20,976 nucleotides of DNA from Candidatus Heimdallarchaeota archaeon LC_2 (GCA_001940725.1 MDVR01000122.1:1-20976); one strand, 5' to 3'. Positions 1 to 7,522 are shown, numbered from the stretch's first letter. Program-made: numbers and translations. Notes: generated by a model not told the origin, from the letters alone.

Positions 1-16
1 TTAATATTTTATGAAA

Positions 17-583
17 TTATTTATTTTTAAGTTTATCAAAATATTTTTTTCTAAATTTATTTACTTTGGGAGCAATCAAAACTCTGCAGTATCCTTCAGT
101 TGGATTTTTTGCAAAGTAATTTTGATGATAATGTTCTGCCTCATAAAACTCAACAGCAAGTACAATTTCTGTAACTATCGGATTTGGAAATACTTGTTCG
201 TCACTTAGATATTGCACAAATTCCTTTGAAATCATTATTTGGCTTTCATTATGAGCAAAAATTACAGATCGATATTGTGTTCCAACATCATTACCTTGTC
301 TGTTCAACGTTGTTGGATCATGAATAAAGAAAAATATTTCAATTAATTCTTTAAATGAAATTACCTCTGGATCAAATGTCACCTGTATAACCTCAGCATG
401 CCCAGATCTTCCTGTACAAATTTCTTGATAAGTTGGATTTTCTGAGTCACCACCAGAATATCCTGAAACTACTGTATTCACACCTTTTAGATCAAGGTAT
501 ACTGCCTCTATACACCAGAAACAGCCTGCGCCCAGAGTTACTAATTCTTCTTCAGCCATTGTATAACATTTTTCGTTGAACAT
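17..583 (-). CDS. msrA: Peptide-methionine (S)-S-oxide reductase MsrA
   Basis: Reduces methionine-S-sulfoxide in oxidised proteins and free methionine, a cytosolic repair enzyme. The family signature GAGCFWC lies at residues 18-24 from the first ATG; the first Cys of GCFWC is the catalytic one. Further MsrA motifs follow: SGYSGG, HAEVIQVTFDP, a TQYRS stretch, the HYHQNYF segment, and near the C-terminus GYCRVLIAPKV, whose Cys is a probable resolving Cys. At 188 residues it is a full-length single-domain MsrA without a fused MsrB. Two starts are possible: ATG at 583 (MFNEKCYTM...) or ATG at 559 (MAEEELV...), which fits homolog N-termini better. A TATA-like element centred near 623 would put the transcript start near 597, so the first ATG is retained here. 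It is divergent from an SDR gene. It suggests exposure to oxidative stress. Confidence 0.95.
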   Translation of the reverse strand: MFNEKCYTMAEEELVTLGAGCFWCIEAVYLDLKGVNTVVSGYSGGDSENPTYQEICTGRSGHAEVIQVTFDPEVISFKELIEIFFFIHDPTTLNRQGNDVGTQYRSVIFAHNESQIMISKEFVQYLSDEQVFPNPIVTEIVLAVEFYEAEHYHQNYFAKNPTEGYCRVLIAPKVNKFRKKYFDKLKNK

Positions 584-615
584 AAAATTTTATTAGTATT
601 CGCATAAGTGGGCTT

Positions 616-669
616 GTTTAATATATAACAAAAAGGCAAATGAAATTATTGCAGTATTCATTATATCTC
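616..669. promoter_or_regulatory. Divergent TATA elements between msrA and the SDR gene
   Basis: On the minus strand GTTATATATTAAAC (616-629) is a good archaeal TATA box about 40 nt before the first msrA ATG. On the plus strand TTCATTATATCTC (657-669) would place transcription near 690. That is after the TTG at 685 and about 25 nt before the ATG at 715, which favours the ATG for the SDR gene. This is pattern-based only. Confidence 0.45.
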
Positions 670-714
670 ATTGAATAAGAAAATTTGTTAAGTATATGTC
701 CTAAAATCAATTAT

Positions 715-1539
715 ATGAAGACGGGGCTATCAAATAAAACTATTCTTGTAACCGGAGGCTTAGGTGGGATTGGAATTGCAATTGTTAATATTTTGATTGA
801 AGAAAAAGCCAATATTGTATTACACTATCACACCAAGAGGGATAATTACAATGAGATTGAACATAAGATGCAAGATGCAAATATTGATTTTCTTATGATT
901 CAAGCAGATCTTAGAAACGAAAATGAAGTAGAAGCAATGTTTGATGAGGCTACAAAGAAATTCAGAAGAATTGATGGATTAGTAAATAATGCAGGGATTT
1001 GGCCTGAAAAATCCACACCCATTCTTGATATGAAATTGGATCAATGGGAAAATACATTGAGTACCAATCTAAAATCGATTTTCCTTTGTTCTAAAGAATT
1101 TTGTAAAAATCTAAAAATGAACAAAGGAGACTTTGGATCCGTAGTTTTAATCGGATCAACAGCTGGAGTTTTTGGTGAAGCTGGTCATATTGATTATTCA
1201 TCTTCAAAAGCAGCTCTACATGGATTTATGTTAAGTTTAAAAAATGAAATTGTTCAAATTGCACGATACGGGAGAGTGAATATTGTATCACCAGGATGGA
1301 CCTTAACAAGAATGGCTGAAAACGAACTACAAAATAATGATGGGGTTATACGTGCCTTGCAAACAATACCCCTCAGAAAAATTGCTTCTGCACCAGATAT
1401 AGCCAAATCTGTAGTTCATCTATTATCTGATGAACTTTCTTCTCACATATCTGGTCAAAACATAGTTATTGCAGGCGGCATGGAAGGTAGATTATTGCAT
1501 GAGAAAGATGAAATTGATGTTACTAAAGTTATACTCTGA
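715..1539 (+). CDS. SDR-family NAD(P)-dependent oxidoreductase (FabG-like)
   Basis: Classical short-chain dehydrogenase/reductase of 274 residues, soluble Rossmann fold. Visible motifs: dinucleotide-binding TGGLGGIG (13-20), NNAG (91-94), catalytic Ser in LIGSTAG (about 148), and YSSSK (Tyr161, Lys165). A closing PG-x-T segment follows at 193-198. The motif order is intact, so the enzyme should be active. The substrate cannot be told: 3-oxoacyl reductase, sugar/polyol dehydrogenase and others share this pattern. The coding frame stays open up to a TTG at 685, but the ATG at 715 starts right at the family's usual N-terminus and fits the TATA position. The stop lies 20 bp from the convergent stop of the next gene. 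Confidence 0.9.
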   Translation: MKTGLSNKTILVTGGLGGIGIAIVNILIEEKANIVLHYHTKRDNYNEIEHKMQDANIDFLMIQADLRNENEVEAMFDEATKKFRRIDGLVNNAGIWPEKSTPILDMKLDQWENTLSTNLKSIFLCSKEFCKNLKMNKGDFGSVVLIGSTAGVFGEAGHIDYSSSKAALHGFMLSLKNEIVQIARYGRVNIVSPGWTLTRMAENELQNNDGVIRALQTIPLRKIASAPDIAKSVVHLLSDELSSHISGQNIVIAGGMEGRLLHEKDEIDVTKVIL

Positions 1540-1559
1540 TGACAGTTTAACAAATATTT

Positions 1560-3125
1560 TCAAACATTAAAGCCAAAATATTCCAAAATTAAAATTTGAT
1601 AAAATAAAGTCGATAACATAATCCCAAAAAGAATAATTACAAAGAAAACTGTTTTTATTTTACCCCAAAATTCGAATCCAGGTATTTTTGGATAAATATT
1701 TCTGATAATTAATAAGAACCATAGGACAAGAAATGCACCGATTGTATAAATATTAAAGGTGAGAGATTCTAAATCATATTCAAAATAAACATATGTAACT
1801 ATTACATCTCCAATTATGAACATAGGGAACCATAATAATTCACGTCTAATTACATTATCACTTTTCGTTATTAATCCTTGCGAAAACCATAATACACACA
1901 TTGTAGTCAAAGCAGATATGGTTTGAATTGCTAGTAAAGCATTAAGTGTAATTGATCCTAATAAAAGAGAGACTGTATACACAACTATCGTTGCTGTAAT
2001 TAGGACAATCCAAGTAGCGAGAAATGATTCTAAGCTTGCTTTGAAAAATCCAATATCCATTGCGAGTCCAACTCGTTTTTCAGATTTTAACATTAATGCT
2101 TCAGCTTCTTCAAGTTTTCTTTGACCAAATCTTTTCTTTTCTTTGTTTACAACATGTCGTTCTGCTCCGCTGATTGTTCTCTTATCAAGACCATGTCTAA
2201 TATAAGATCCAAGATCATAAAGATGAGATTCATAATCCAACAACATCCAAAGTGAGATTAAAAGAAACAAATCAAGAAAAACCATGGTTTGTATCCAATC
2301 TTCCCCCTTGAAATCTTGAACTGCTACGATAAAAAATGAAAGAGTTAGAAAATTAAAACCATTCTTACTTATTTTTCCTAATTCTTTGCCCACATTCATT
2401 AATTTAGATCTACCAAGATCCAGTATTCTAATATCATATCTTTCTAAAATATCTACTCCGATAAGAAATGACATCCAAAAACTACCTGATAAAATCATAA
2501 AGACAACTGATGTATCTATGACTGATGAACCAATTTGAAAAAATCGTGGAAAACTACCTGATCTTATGTAAATTAAACCCGCGAATTGAAATGAAGCTGC
2601 AAATATTACCAATGTTATCCATACTGATCTAAAAAACAGATTCTTATTTGATCTAGTCTGAATTTCAACTTCAGTGAAAAATGAGTATGGTTTAATATCC
2701 TTGGAAAGAAAGGCCCTGAACATCATCAATCGAAATATAATCGATTTTAATATCTTAGAGGTCACCGCAGATGTATAAAGGAATTTTCTTCGAAATATGA
2801 ATTTGTAAATTGCAACAAATATGTAAAAGGACCCCAACAAAACAATAATAAACATTTGAAAAAATAATAACTCTACAATTGGATGATCAATTAACAATTC
2901 TTCTGCTTGCGGTAATATTTCCAATCTAGATTCTGAAATACCAAATGCTGCACTGAGAATTTGTCTATAATCATTAATAAATCGCTCGTCTTCAACACTT
3001 ATAAAGAATAGATACATTGGTATGGTTGTTAAAATTGCAATCATCAGAGTAAGTTTTATCTCACCAAGAAAATTATTTGGTACACCAATAATTTTTAATT
3101 TTGATTTTGCAATCCGTTTCTTCAA
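1560..3125 (-). CDS. Polytopic membrane protein of unknown function
   Basis: 521 residues that I do not recognise as a named family. It shows about 11-12 hydrophobic segments in the membrane: roughly residues 25-45, 83-111, 168-187, 200-225, 250-268 and 275-297. A long basic/charged cytoplasmic-type loop follows (about 300-350, rich in R, K, E), then five or so further segments to the C-terminus. No signal peptide, ATPase, channel or transporter motif is evident. The start is TTG at 3125, giving a basic N-terminus (MKKRIAKSKLK) with a purine-rich stretch upstream. The Rab-like GTPase gene lies 102 bp upstream on the same strand. A TATA-like TTTATATTATAC around 3180-3190 could give this gene its own promoter. 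A role as membrane partner of the GTPase is only a guess from proximity. Confidence 0.75.
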   Translation of the reverse strand: MKKRIAKSKLKIIGVPNNFLGEIKLTLMIAILTTIPMYLFFISVEDERFINDYRQILSAAFGISESRLEILPQAEELLIDHPIVELLFFQMFIIVLLGSFYIFVAIYKFIFRRKFLYTSAVTSKILKSIIFRLMMFRAFLSKDIKPYSFFTEVEIQTRSNKNLFFRSVWITLVIFAASFQFAGLIYIRSGSFPRFFQIGSSVIDTSVVFMILSGSFWMSFLIGVDILERYDIRILDLGRSKLMNVGKELGKISKNGFNFLTLSFFIVAVQDFKGEDWIQTMVFLDLFLLISLWMLLDYESHLYDLGSYIRHGLDKRTISGAERHVVNKEKKRFGQRKLEEAEALMLKSEKRVGLAMDIGFFKASLESFLATWIVLITATIVVYTVSLLLGSITLNALLAIQTISALTTMCVLWFSQGLITKSDNVIRRELLWFPMFIIGDVIVTYVYFEYDLESLTFNIYTIGAFLVLWFLLIIRNIYPKIPGFEFWGKIKTVFFVIILFGIMLSTLFYQILILEYFGFNV

Positions 3126-3227
3126 TAATTTCCCTTCTATCTATCTTGATTTTATTAGTAATATTATTGATGTTTTTGTATAATATAAACTTAATTAATT
3201 ATTATTACGATGATTTTAATTAATAAA

Positions 3228-3803
3228 CTAGATCCATCTATATTCTTTAACAATTTTCAAAATTAAGGTTTGAAATGCTTCCTCTACTTGTTCTCCAGTT
3301 AAAGCTGATGTCTCTACAAATTGAATATCTCCAGTTTCTTCTGTTCTGATATTTTCACAGAATTCCTCGCAACGTTCTTTCTCAATATAATTATCTGGAA
3401 ATTCGCTAGTTCCTCGTAAATCCGATTTATTTCCTATGATTATGAGAGGTACAAGTTTACCTTCATTTTGTTCACGTAATTCATTAATCCAAACCTTTAA
3501 TTTTTCAAAAGTATCCGGTCGTGTAATATCATACACTAATAATGCACCTCCAAGCCCATTGTAATAGCTCGATCTCATTCTTTGGAAACGATCTTGACCT
3601 GCAAGATCCCAGATATTGGCAGTTATTGTCAATGAATCAGTAACTCGGACTTTTTTCGCTGCGAAATCAGCACCAATAGTCATCTGATAACTTTCCCTAA
3701 ATCCTTCCCCGAGATAGGACTTACGAATGCTAGTTTTTCCGACGCCCCCTTCTCCCAATAAAACGATCTTACAGGAGAAAACACGACTTGCCAATACATC
3801 CAC
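3228..3803 (-). CDS. Rab/Ras-superfamily small GTPase
   Basis: A 191-residue GTPase with every G box: G1 GEGGVGKTS (17-25), G2 Thr in MTIGADF (Thr42), G3 WDLAGQ (65-70, with the catalytic Gln), G4 NKSD (125-128) and G5 ETSAL (164-168). The sequence is distinctly Rab-like: IGADF resembles RabF1 (IGVDF), IWDLAGQDRF resembles RabF2, and YYNGLGGALLVYDIT resembles RabF4. It ends in KEYRWI with no C-terminal cysteine, so prenylation is not expected. The only early cysteine is Cys11. The start is a GTG at 3803; a TTG at 3794 is an alternative. Expanded eukaryote-like GTPases of this type are a hallmark of Asgard archaea (established knowledge). The cellular role, such as membrane remodelling or polarity, is inferred. 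The downstream same-strand neighbour is a polytopic membrane protein. Confidence 0.93.
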   Translation of the reverse strand: MDVLASRVFSCKIVLLGEGGVGKTSIRKSYLGEGFRESYQMTIGADFAAKKVRVTDSLTITANIWDLAGQDRFQRMRSSYYNGLGGALLVYDITRPDTFEKLKVWINELREQNEGKLVPLIIIGNKSDLRGTSEFPDNYIEKERCEEFCENIRTEETGDIQFVETSALTGEQVEEAFQTLILKIVKEYRWI

Positions 3804-3988
3804 CAGCCCATTAAAATTAATGAGTAATTGGAAACAAATATTCGAAGATTTATTATTAACGTATCTTACTTATTCTTATGTTTACAAAGTTGAACCATAT
3901 ATTTGAAAACCCTCATTTTAATTTTGATGTTATATTTTGTTCAGTTTATTATAATATGAATTGGATAATGTAGTGTGAGGAGAAATAA

Positions 3989-4062
3989 AGCCCCAAGCGG
4001 GATTTGAACCCGCGATCTTTTCATTACGAGTGAAACGCTTTACCGGGCTAAGCTACTGAGGC
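3989..4062 (-). tRNA. tRNA-Thr (anticodon CGU)
   Basis: Complete cloverleaf on the minus strand. Acceptor GCCUCAG pairs with UUGGGGC (two G-U pairs). The D arm has GCUU/AAGC stems, the anticodon stem is UUUCA/UGAAA with loop CUCGUAA (anticodon CGU, reads ACG), the variable loop has 5 nt, and the T arm is GCGGG-UUCAAAU-CCCGC. The discriminator is U73, as in archaeal tRNA-Thr. There is no intron, and CCA is not encoded. A U-rich stretch (TTTATTTC) follows directly and may terminate transcription. Confidence 0.97.
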
Positions 4063-4140
4063 ATATTTTTCTCTAAACTGCTTAACATTGTGATAATTTT
4101 TGTATGATTCCCTTTGGACATTGAGATTAGATAAATTCAA

Positions 4141-4899
4141 TCAATCTAGGGTTGTAAATGACCAACCTTTATCTGATACATCTATTGGAAATACACTTTT
4201 CATACTGAACAAATTAGCCAATTCATGGATATCAATATTCGTTGCTTTTGTACCTGAATATAACTCTGCATTGTCAAAAACCCAAAATGGAACACCGACA
4301 TCAGCGAGATAAATTTGGCCAAGATGATTGGGGTTCATAAATTGCAGACCGATTTTTGGGAATGCAAGGGTAACTGTTGCCAATGGTTGAAGAAGTCCAG
4401 GGTTTAATCCTGTTGAACTATCAACCCCAGATGGGAGATCTAAACAAATTAATTTTTGATTTCGCATCCAATCAATAGTGTCTTTGGTCACCCCGTAAAT
4501 TTCACCTTTAAAATTATACCCAATATAGGAATCAACCACTAAACAACTATCTGTATTATAACTAGGTAGTTGGAAAATAACTGCCACGCCACATTCCTGT
4601 GCCCTAATAAGTTGAGCTTGAGGTACTGAACGGCTTGGCATGCCCTTAGGTAATAATAGTGACACATCAAAACCCCAATTTTTAAGTCTTCGAGCAGCAA
4701 CCATACCACCACCACCATTATTTCCACTTCCAGAAACAATGATTATTTTTTTGAGTTGCAACTTTGTATAATACTTAATCGCAATTTTCGCTAAATTTAG
4801 ACCTGCATTCTCCATCATTAATGGAATCTCGATACCTAAATCCTCAGTCATTATGCGATCAACTTCAATCATGCCTTCTCGCGTAATTGCAGGAATCAT
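4141..4899 (-). CDS. nnrE: NAD(P)H-hydrate epimerase (YjeF N-terminal domain)
   Basis: Epimerises the damaged R and S forms of hydrated NAD(P)H so that the S form can be dehydrated, a metabolite-repair step. The protein is a single YjeF_N/AIBP-type domain of about 252 residues, with no C-terminal dehydratase (NnrD) domain as found in fused bacterial and many archaeal proteins. Motifs, numbered from this start: PLMMENAG near 26, nucleotide loop GSGNNGGGG around 57-65 followed by MVAARRL, DSYIGYNFKG, and DLPSGVDSSTG near 154-164. The start is uncertain. ATG at 4932 and 4911 are in frame, but ATG at 4899 (MIPAITREGM) begins where family members begin. It is the last gene of a same-strand run with fap7 and the Cys-cluster gene, 37 bp or more after the latter. 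Confidence 0.9.
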   Translation of the reverse strand: MIPAITREGMIEVDRIMTEDLGIEIPLMMENAGLNLAKIAIKYYTKLQLKKIIIVSGSGNNGGGGMVAARRLKNWGFDVSLLLPKGMPSRSVPQAQLIRAQECGVAVIFQLPSYNTDSCLVVDSYIGYNFKGEIYGVTKDTIDWMRNQKLICLDLPSGVDSSTGLNPGLLQPLATVTLAFPKIGLQFMNPNHLGQIYLADVGVPFWVFDNAELYSGTKATNIDIHELANLFSMKSVFPIDVSDKGWSFTTLD

Positions 4900-4969
4900 T
4901 GTAATAACCATTAAATAAGAATAAAAAGTCATAATAATTTAGGTTTCTAAGGGCAATTAGCTCTATGCC

Positions 4970-5407
4970 TCAAATTTCGCCATTTTCCAATAAAAGTGTA
5001 CCAACAAGATCATGTACTGAAATAATTTGAGATTGTAAGTATTCTTTTGATTTAAACCAATCTTTTTCACGACAATCAAAATCTATCATAACCTCATTAG
5101 TATCCAGATTTTTAATCAAAGGGTATAGTTTACAGCCTATTGGAGCTATATCGTAAATGCTACAATTACCTTGTAAATCTAAAAAATAACATTTTTTTCC
5201 GATTGGACTGTCTACATTTCTTAATTGCAGAAAATTATCTGTCTCCTCTTTAGGTAATAAGAAATCTTCCCTATTATGACCTGCTGATTCAATTCTCTCC
5301 AGGTCTTTTTGAGTCAATATCATTTCAGTCTCTAAACAACATTTGTGACAATCTCGGAATCCACAACGAGTCCAATTTTCAGTTCCAATCGAATCCGGCC
5401 TTAACAT
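4970..5407 (-). CDS. YkgJ-family cysteine-cluster protein
   Basis: 145 residues with eight well-placed cysteines: Cys15, Cys20 and the Cys23-Cys24 pair (C-x4-C-x2-CC, followed by EMILTQKDLERI), then Cys73, Cys82 and Cys92 in CYFLD-GNCSIYDIAPIGCKLYP, and Cys112. This is the UPF0153/YkgJ pattern, thought to bind zinc or an iron-sulfur cluster; the biochemical function of the family is unknown. The ATG start lies 2 bp after the stop of the Fap7-like kinase, so the two are surely co-transcribed. No signal peptide or membrane segment is seen. Confidence 0.88.
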   Translation of the reverse strand: MLRPDSIGTENWTRCGFRDCHKCCLETEMILTQKDLERIESAGHNREDFLLPKEETDNFLQLRNVDSPIGKKCYFLDLQGNCSIYDIAPIGCKLYPLIKNLDTNEVMIDFDCREKDWFKSKEYLQSQIISVHDLVGTLLLENGEI

Positions 5408-5409
5408 CT

Positions 5410-5940
5410 TTAAATCTTGCTCTCCCTGGATAATCTTTCTCTATTTCTAGCAATATGGCCAAACGTATCAATTAAATTGGCAATATCATTTATTGGCATA
5501 TTATCAATTTTTGTCACTTTAGAGGGGCCATATAGATCTAAAGCATCAGTCCAGCAAACCTTCATTATTTCTGCTTGTATATTTTCATCTATTTTAGGTT
5601 GTGGATAACCCCTAATTTCTAATCTCGGACGTAAATCCTCGATTGGGCAACTTAATACAAAACATTTCAAAACAAATTCTTCAGGAACAATATCAGCATA
5701 GTGCCCTTCGATTATTACAATCCCTCTTCCAGCTGTTAGATAATTTTGTAAAGTATCCTGTAATTTTTCAGTATCGATAATTGTTGATTGTCTTATATCA
5801 TCATAACCAGCAATACAATTATATTTTTTTGCAAAAATTTCGAGGTTGATTGTAAAATATCCCTTCTCTTGAAGAATACTTGTGACTGTGGTCTTGCCTG
5901 TACCAGGGGTACCAGTTATAACAATCACTCCAGCAGGCAC
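5410..5940 (-). CDS. Fap7/AK6-type adenylate kinase (ribosome biogenesis)
   Basis: P-loop NMP kinase of the Fap7/hCINAP family: small (176 residues) with Walker A GTPGTGKT at 10-17, the family-specific EGHYAD (78-83) in place of the usual AMP-site motif, RGYPQPKIDENIQAEI (110-125), the LID region typical of AK6, and a short C-terminal helix. Family members combine adenylate kinase/ATPase activity with a late step of small-subunit rRNA maturation, together with uS11. The annotated start is GTG at 5940; a second GTG at 5928 (MIVITGTPGTGK) matches homologs equally well. It is the first gene of the fap7-YkgJ-nnrE run. A TATA-like stretch (CATATATTATAAAC, near 5998-6011) lies about 60 bp upstream. 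Confidence 0.92.
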   Translation of the reverse strand: MPAGVIVITGTPGTGKTTVTSILQEKGYFTINLEIFAKKYNCIAGYDDIRQSTIIDTEKLQDTLQNYLTAGRGIVIIEGHYADIVPEEFVLKCFVLSCPIEDLRPRLEIRGYPQPKIDENIQAEIMKVCWTDALDLYGPSKVTKIDNMPINDIANLIDTFGHIARNRERLSRESKI

Positions 5941-6025
5941 TATATCTTATCGATTTGTTGAAGCTTTAATTGATTCTATTCGATAATAAAACGAGTTTAT
6001 AATATATGATAATAATGTTAACAAA

Positions 6026-6361
6026 TTAGTCGGATTCCATTATTATATTAATTACTCCTTTTTTATCTTGTACAATTACTGGATCTAGAGAATCATCATT
6101 AGCAGTTAATGTTTTTAAATCTAATTTAAATACTCCTTTATCAAGAATCTGTATTCCGACCCCAACTGTTACTTCTTCTGAAGAACTTTCAAATAGTTTA
6201 TGCAACGATTTTTCGAGAGATTTAACATCTTTTTTTGACCTTTTAATGAATTTAAATTTCCGATGTTTACATAATGGGCATCCGTGAAGTAATGCTTTGG
6301 CGAGATCATCTATATTATTATCACAATTTCGACAAATCGATTCATTATTCAATCCATTCAC
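6026..6361 (-). CDS. oapC: Zn-ribbon protein of the archaeal OapC type
   Basis: 111 residues. The N-terminal zinc ribbon has CRNC (Cys10, Cys13) and CPLC (Cys28, Cys31) followed by a basic patch (KHRKFKFIKRSKK), then a helical stretch and a beta-rich C-terminal half. It matches the archaeal zinc-ribbon family that co-occurs with an Era-like GTPase and a DUF2073 protein, both encoded next door. In Haloferax volcanii the three are named oapA, oapB and oapC, because they flank a replication origin (from memory, moderately sure). The start is GTG at 6361; no in-frame ATG exists nearby. A TATA-like element (6379-6388) centred about 23 nt upstream makes a leaderless transcript plausible. It is divergent from oapA. 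Confidence 0.75.
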   Translation of the reverse strand: MNGLNNESICRNCDNNIDDLAKALLHGCPLCKHRKFKFIKRSKKDVKSLEKSLHKLFESSSEEVTVGVGIQILDKGVFKLDLKTLTANDDSLDPVIVQDKKGVINIIMESD

Positions 6362-6362
6362 A

Positions 6363-6385
6363 AATATACATTATTATTGTATATT
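6363..6385. promoter_or_regulatory. Perfect inverted repeat in the oapC/oapA divergent promoter
   Basis: AATATACA (6363-6370), 7-nt spacer TTATTAT, then TGTATATT (6378-6385): perfect 8-bp arms. It starts 2 bp upstream of the oapC GTG and overlaps its TATA region and predicted transcript start. The position fits an operator that blocks the oapC promoter; the AT bias of the genome makes chance palindromes commoner, so this is tentative. Confidence 0.4.
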
Positions 6386-6429
6386 AAATAATCAAAGTAA
6401 TACGCCAATGTTTCGTACGTAGTATTGTA

Positions 6430-6445
6430 CCTAATAAATAATTTC
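6430..6445 (+). promoter_or_regulatory. Probable oapA promoter (TATA box)
   Basis: CCTAATAAATAATTT centred near 6438 lies about 30 nt upstream of the oapA ATG (6468). This predicts a leaderless or almost leaderless transcript; no Shine-Dalgarno motif precedes this ATG. Confidence 0.4.
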
Positions 6446-6467
6446 AACAATTTGGTACTTGAGATAA

Positions 6468-7076
6468 ATGAATGGATTTTTACAAAAAATCTTTGGTGGA
6501 AGTAAAAAATCGGCAAGTGTTTGTCTAATTGGTGAAGTCAATACAGGAAAAAGTACCCTTGCTAATCGCTTTGCTTTAGATTTTACTGGAAAAGAAGAAT
6601 TTTCAACATCTGAAATTCCTCATGAGACACGAGAAATTACAAAATTAGAACATGTGGATTTTCAAGTTGGAAAAAGTAAGTTGGACGTAACTTTAATAGA
6701 TACTCCAGGTATTGCAACTGCAATTAATTATAAAGAATTTATGGAACATGGTCTTACCGAGGAAGAATCAATTCAAAGAGCTAAAGAAGCAACTGCAGGA
6801 ATAGTATCAACAATTAAATTTCTTAAAGAGGTTGATGTAGCACTTGTATTAATGGATTCCACTAGAACACCATTTGATCAAGTTTCTCTGACTTTATTAG
6901 GGGCGCTAGAAATGCATAAGACACCTGCTATAATTGTTGCCAATAAAGTCGATTTAGAGAATGCAAATCCAGATTTAATAAAAAGTACATTCCCACATCT
7001 TAAAGTCGTACCAGTTTCAGCACTGAGTGGTTTTGGCTTGAATAACCTATATAATGAGATTGCCCTGGTATCTTAG
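6468..7076 (+). CDS. oapA: Era-like GTPase of the archaeal OapA type
   Basis: 202 residues, a TrmE-Era-EngA-type P-loop GTPase. It has G1 GEVNTGKST (22-30), G3 DTPG (78-81), G4 NKVD (159-162) and G5 SAL (184-186). An unusually long charged insertion-like stretch after G3 (residues 84-118, with HGLTEEESIQRAKEA) is typical of the archaeal Era-like family paired with DUF2073. There is no KH domain, so it is not bacterial Era. It is followed after 11 bp by oapB and is divergent from oapC. Family function is not settled; RNA/ribosome-related or origin-linked roles have been proposed. The start is ATG at 6468. Confidence 0.88.
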   Translation: MNGFLQKIFGGSKKSASVCLIGEVNTGKSTLANRFALDFTGKEEFSTSEIPHETREITKLEHVDFQVGKSKLDVTLIDTPGIATAINYKEFMEHGLTEEESIQRAKEATAGIVSTIKFLKEVDVALVLMDSTRTPFDQVSLTLLGALEMHKTPAIIVANKVDLENANPDLIKSTFPHLKVVPVSALSGFGLNNLYNEIALVS

Positions 7077-7081
7077 GAGGA
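7075..7081 (+). promoter_or_regulatory. Strong Shine-Dalgarno site for oapB
   Basis: AGGAGGA overlaps the end of oapA (stop TAG within 7074-7076) and lies 6-7 nt before the oapB ATG at 7088. It fixes that start and shows that internal genes of operons here use Shine-Dalgarno initiation. Confidence 0.8.
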
Positions 7082-7087
7082 TTTTTT

Positions 7088-7453
7088 ATGACTAATTTAG
7101 AATTTATTACATCACAAAAAATCGATACTTATGATAAAGACCAGCTCTATGATTATATAGTTGATAAAATATTAGACAATAGTATATTGGTTTTAGAGAA
7201 AAACCTTGATCCTATGGAAAGAATGGAATTAATTGCTCACGGATTGGGAAGGGCTACAGATGGAATCTACCCCGGTGTTAAGCTTGTTAATATTACCGTG
7301 TCCGCGGGCACATCTGGTTTTCTTAGATCCAAGGCTAGGGATATTCATTTCAATTTAATAACTCCTGGTAATTCAACAATTGAACAAAAGGAAGAAGGTC
7401 ATTTCTCAATAATAACTGAAGATGGAAATCAAATTTCTACTTTAATTACTTAA
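7088..7453 (+). CDS. oapB: DUF2073 protein of the archaeal OapB type
   Basis: 121 residues. The stretch DKILDNSILVLEKNLDPMERMELI (about 26-49), then GIYPGVKLVNI, is the DUF2073 pattern, a short archaeal family almost always encoded directly after the Era-like GTPase. It is alpha/beta in character, soluble, and has no cysteines or membrane segments. It is co-transcribed with oapA (11-bp gap, strong ribosome binding site). In Haloferax the orthologous gene was reported as hard to delete, as far as I recall; its molecular role is unknown. It converges with ahcY. Confidence 0.82.
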   Translation: MTNLEFITSQKIDTYDKDQLYDYIVDKILDNSILVLEKNLDPMERMELIAHGLGRATDGIYPGVKLVNITVSAGTSGFLRSKARDIHFNLITPGNSTIEQKEEGHFSIITEDGNQISTLIT

Positions 7454-7488
7454 ATAAATTAATATCAATAGTGTAAATAATTAAAATA

Positions 7489-7507
7489 ATAAGTTAGATT
7501 AACTTAT
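7489..7507. terminator. Hairpin between convergent oapB and ahcY
   Basis: ATAAGTTA (7489-7496), loop GAT, TAACTTAT (7500-7507): a perfect 8-bp stem centred between two convergent stop codons (7453 and 7523), with A/T-rich flanks on both sides. It could end transcription in both directions, although archaea mostly rely on U-tracts and FttA rather than hairpins. Confidence 0.4.
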
Positions 7508-7522
7508 AAATTTGAGTCCGAA

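Noticed and set aside
11..208. 65-codon plus-strand frame at the left edge
   Set aside because: Antisense to the msrA C-terminus, Phe/Ile/Lys-rich product from AT-rich sequence.
3989..4062. An intron in the tRNA gene
   Set aside because: The cloverleaf closes perfectly at 74 nt including the discriminator; there is no insertion in the anticodon loop.
4100..4312. 70-codon plus-strand frame next to the tRNA
   Set aside because: Mostly antisense to the C-terminal part of the NAD(P)HX epimerase; no motif and no promoter.
6362..6467. Replication origin next to the oap genes
   Set aside because: I looked for origin-recognition-box-like sequence (G-rich tail with TTCCAGTGGAAAC-like core) and for an orc1/cdc6 gene; neither is present.
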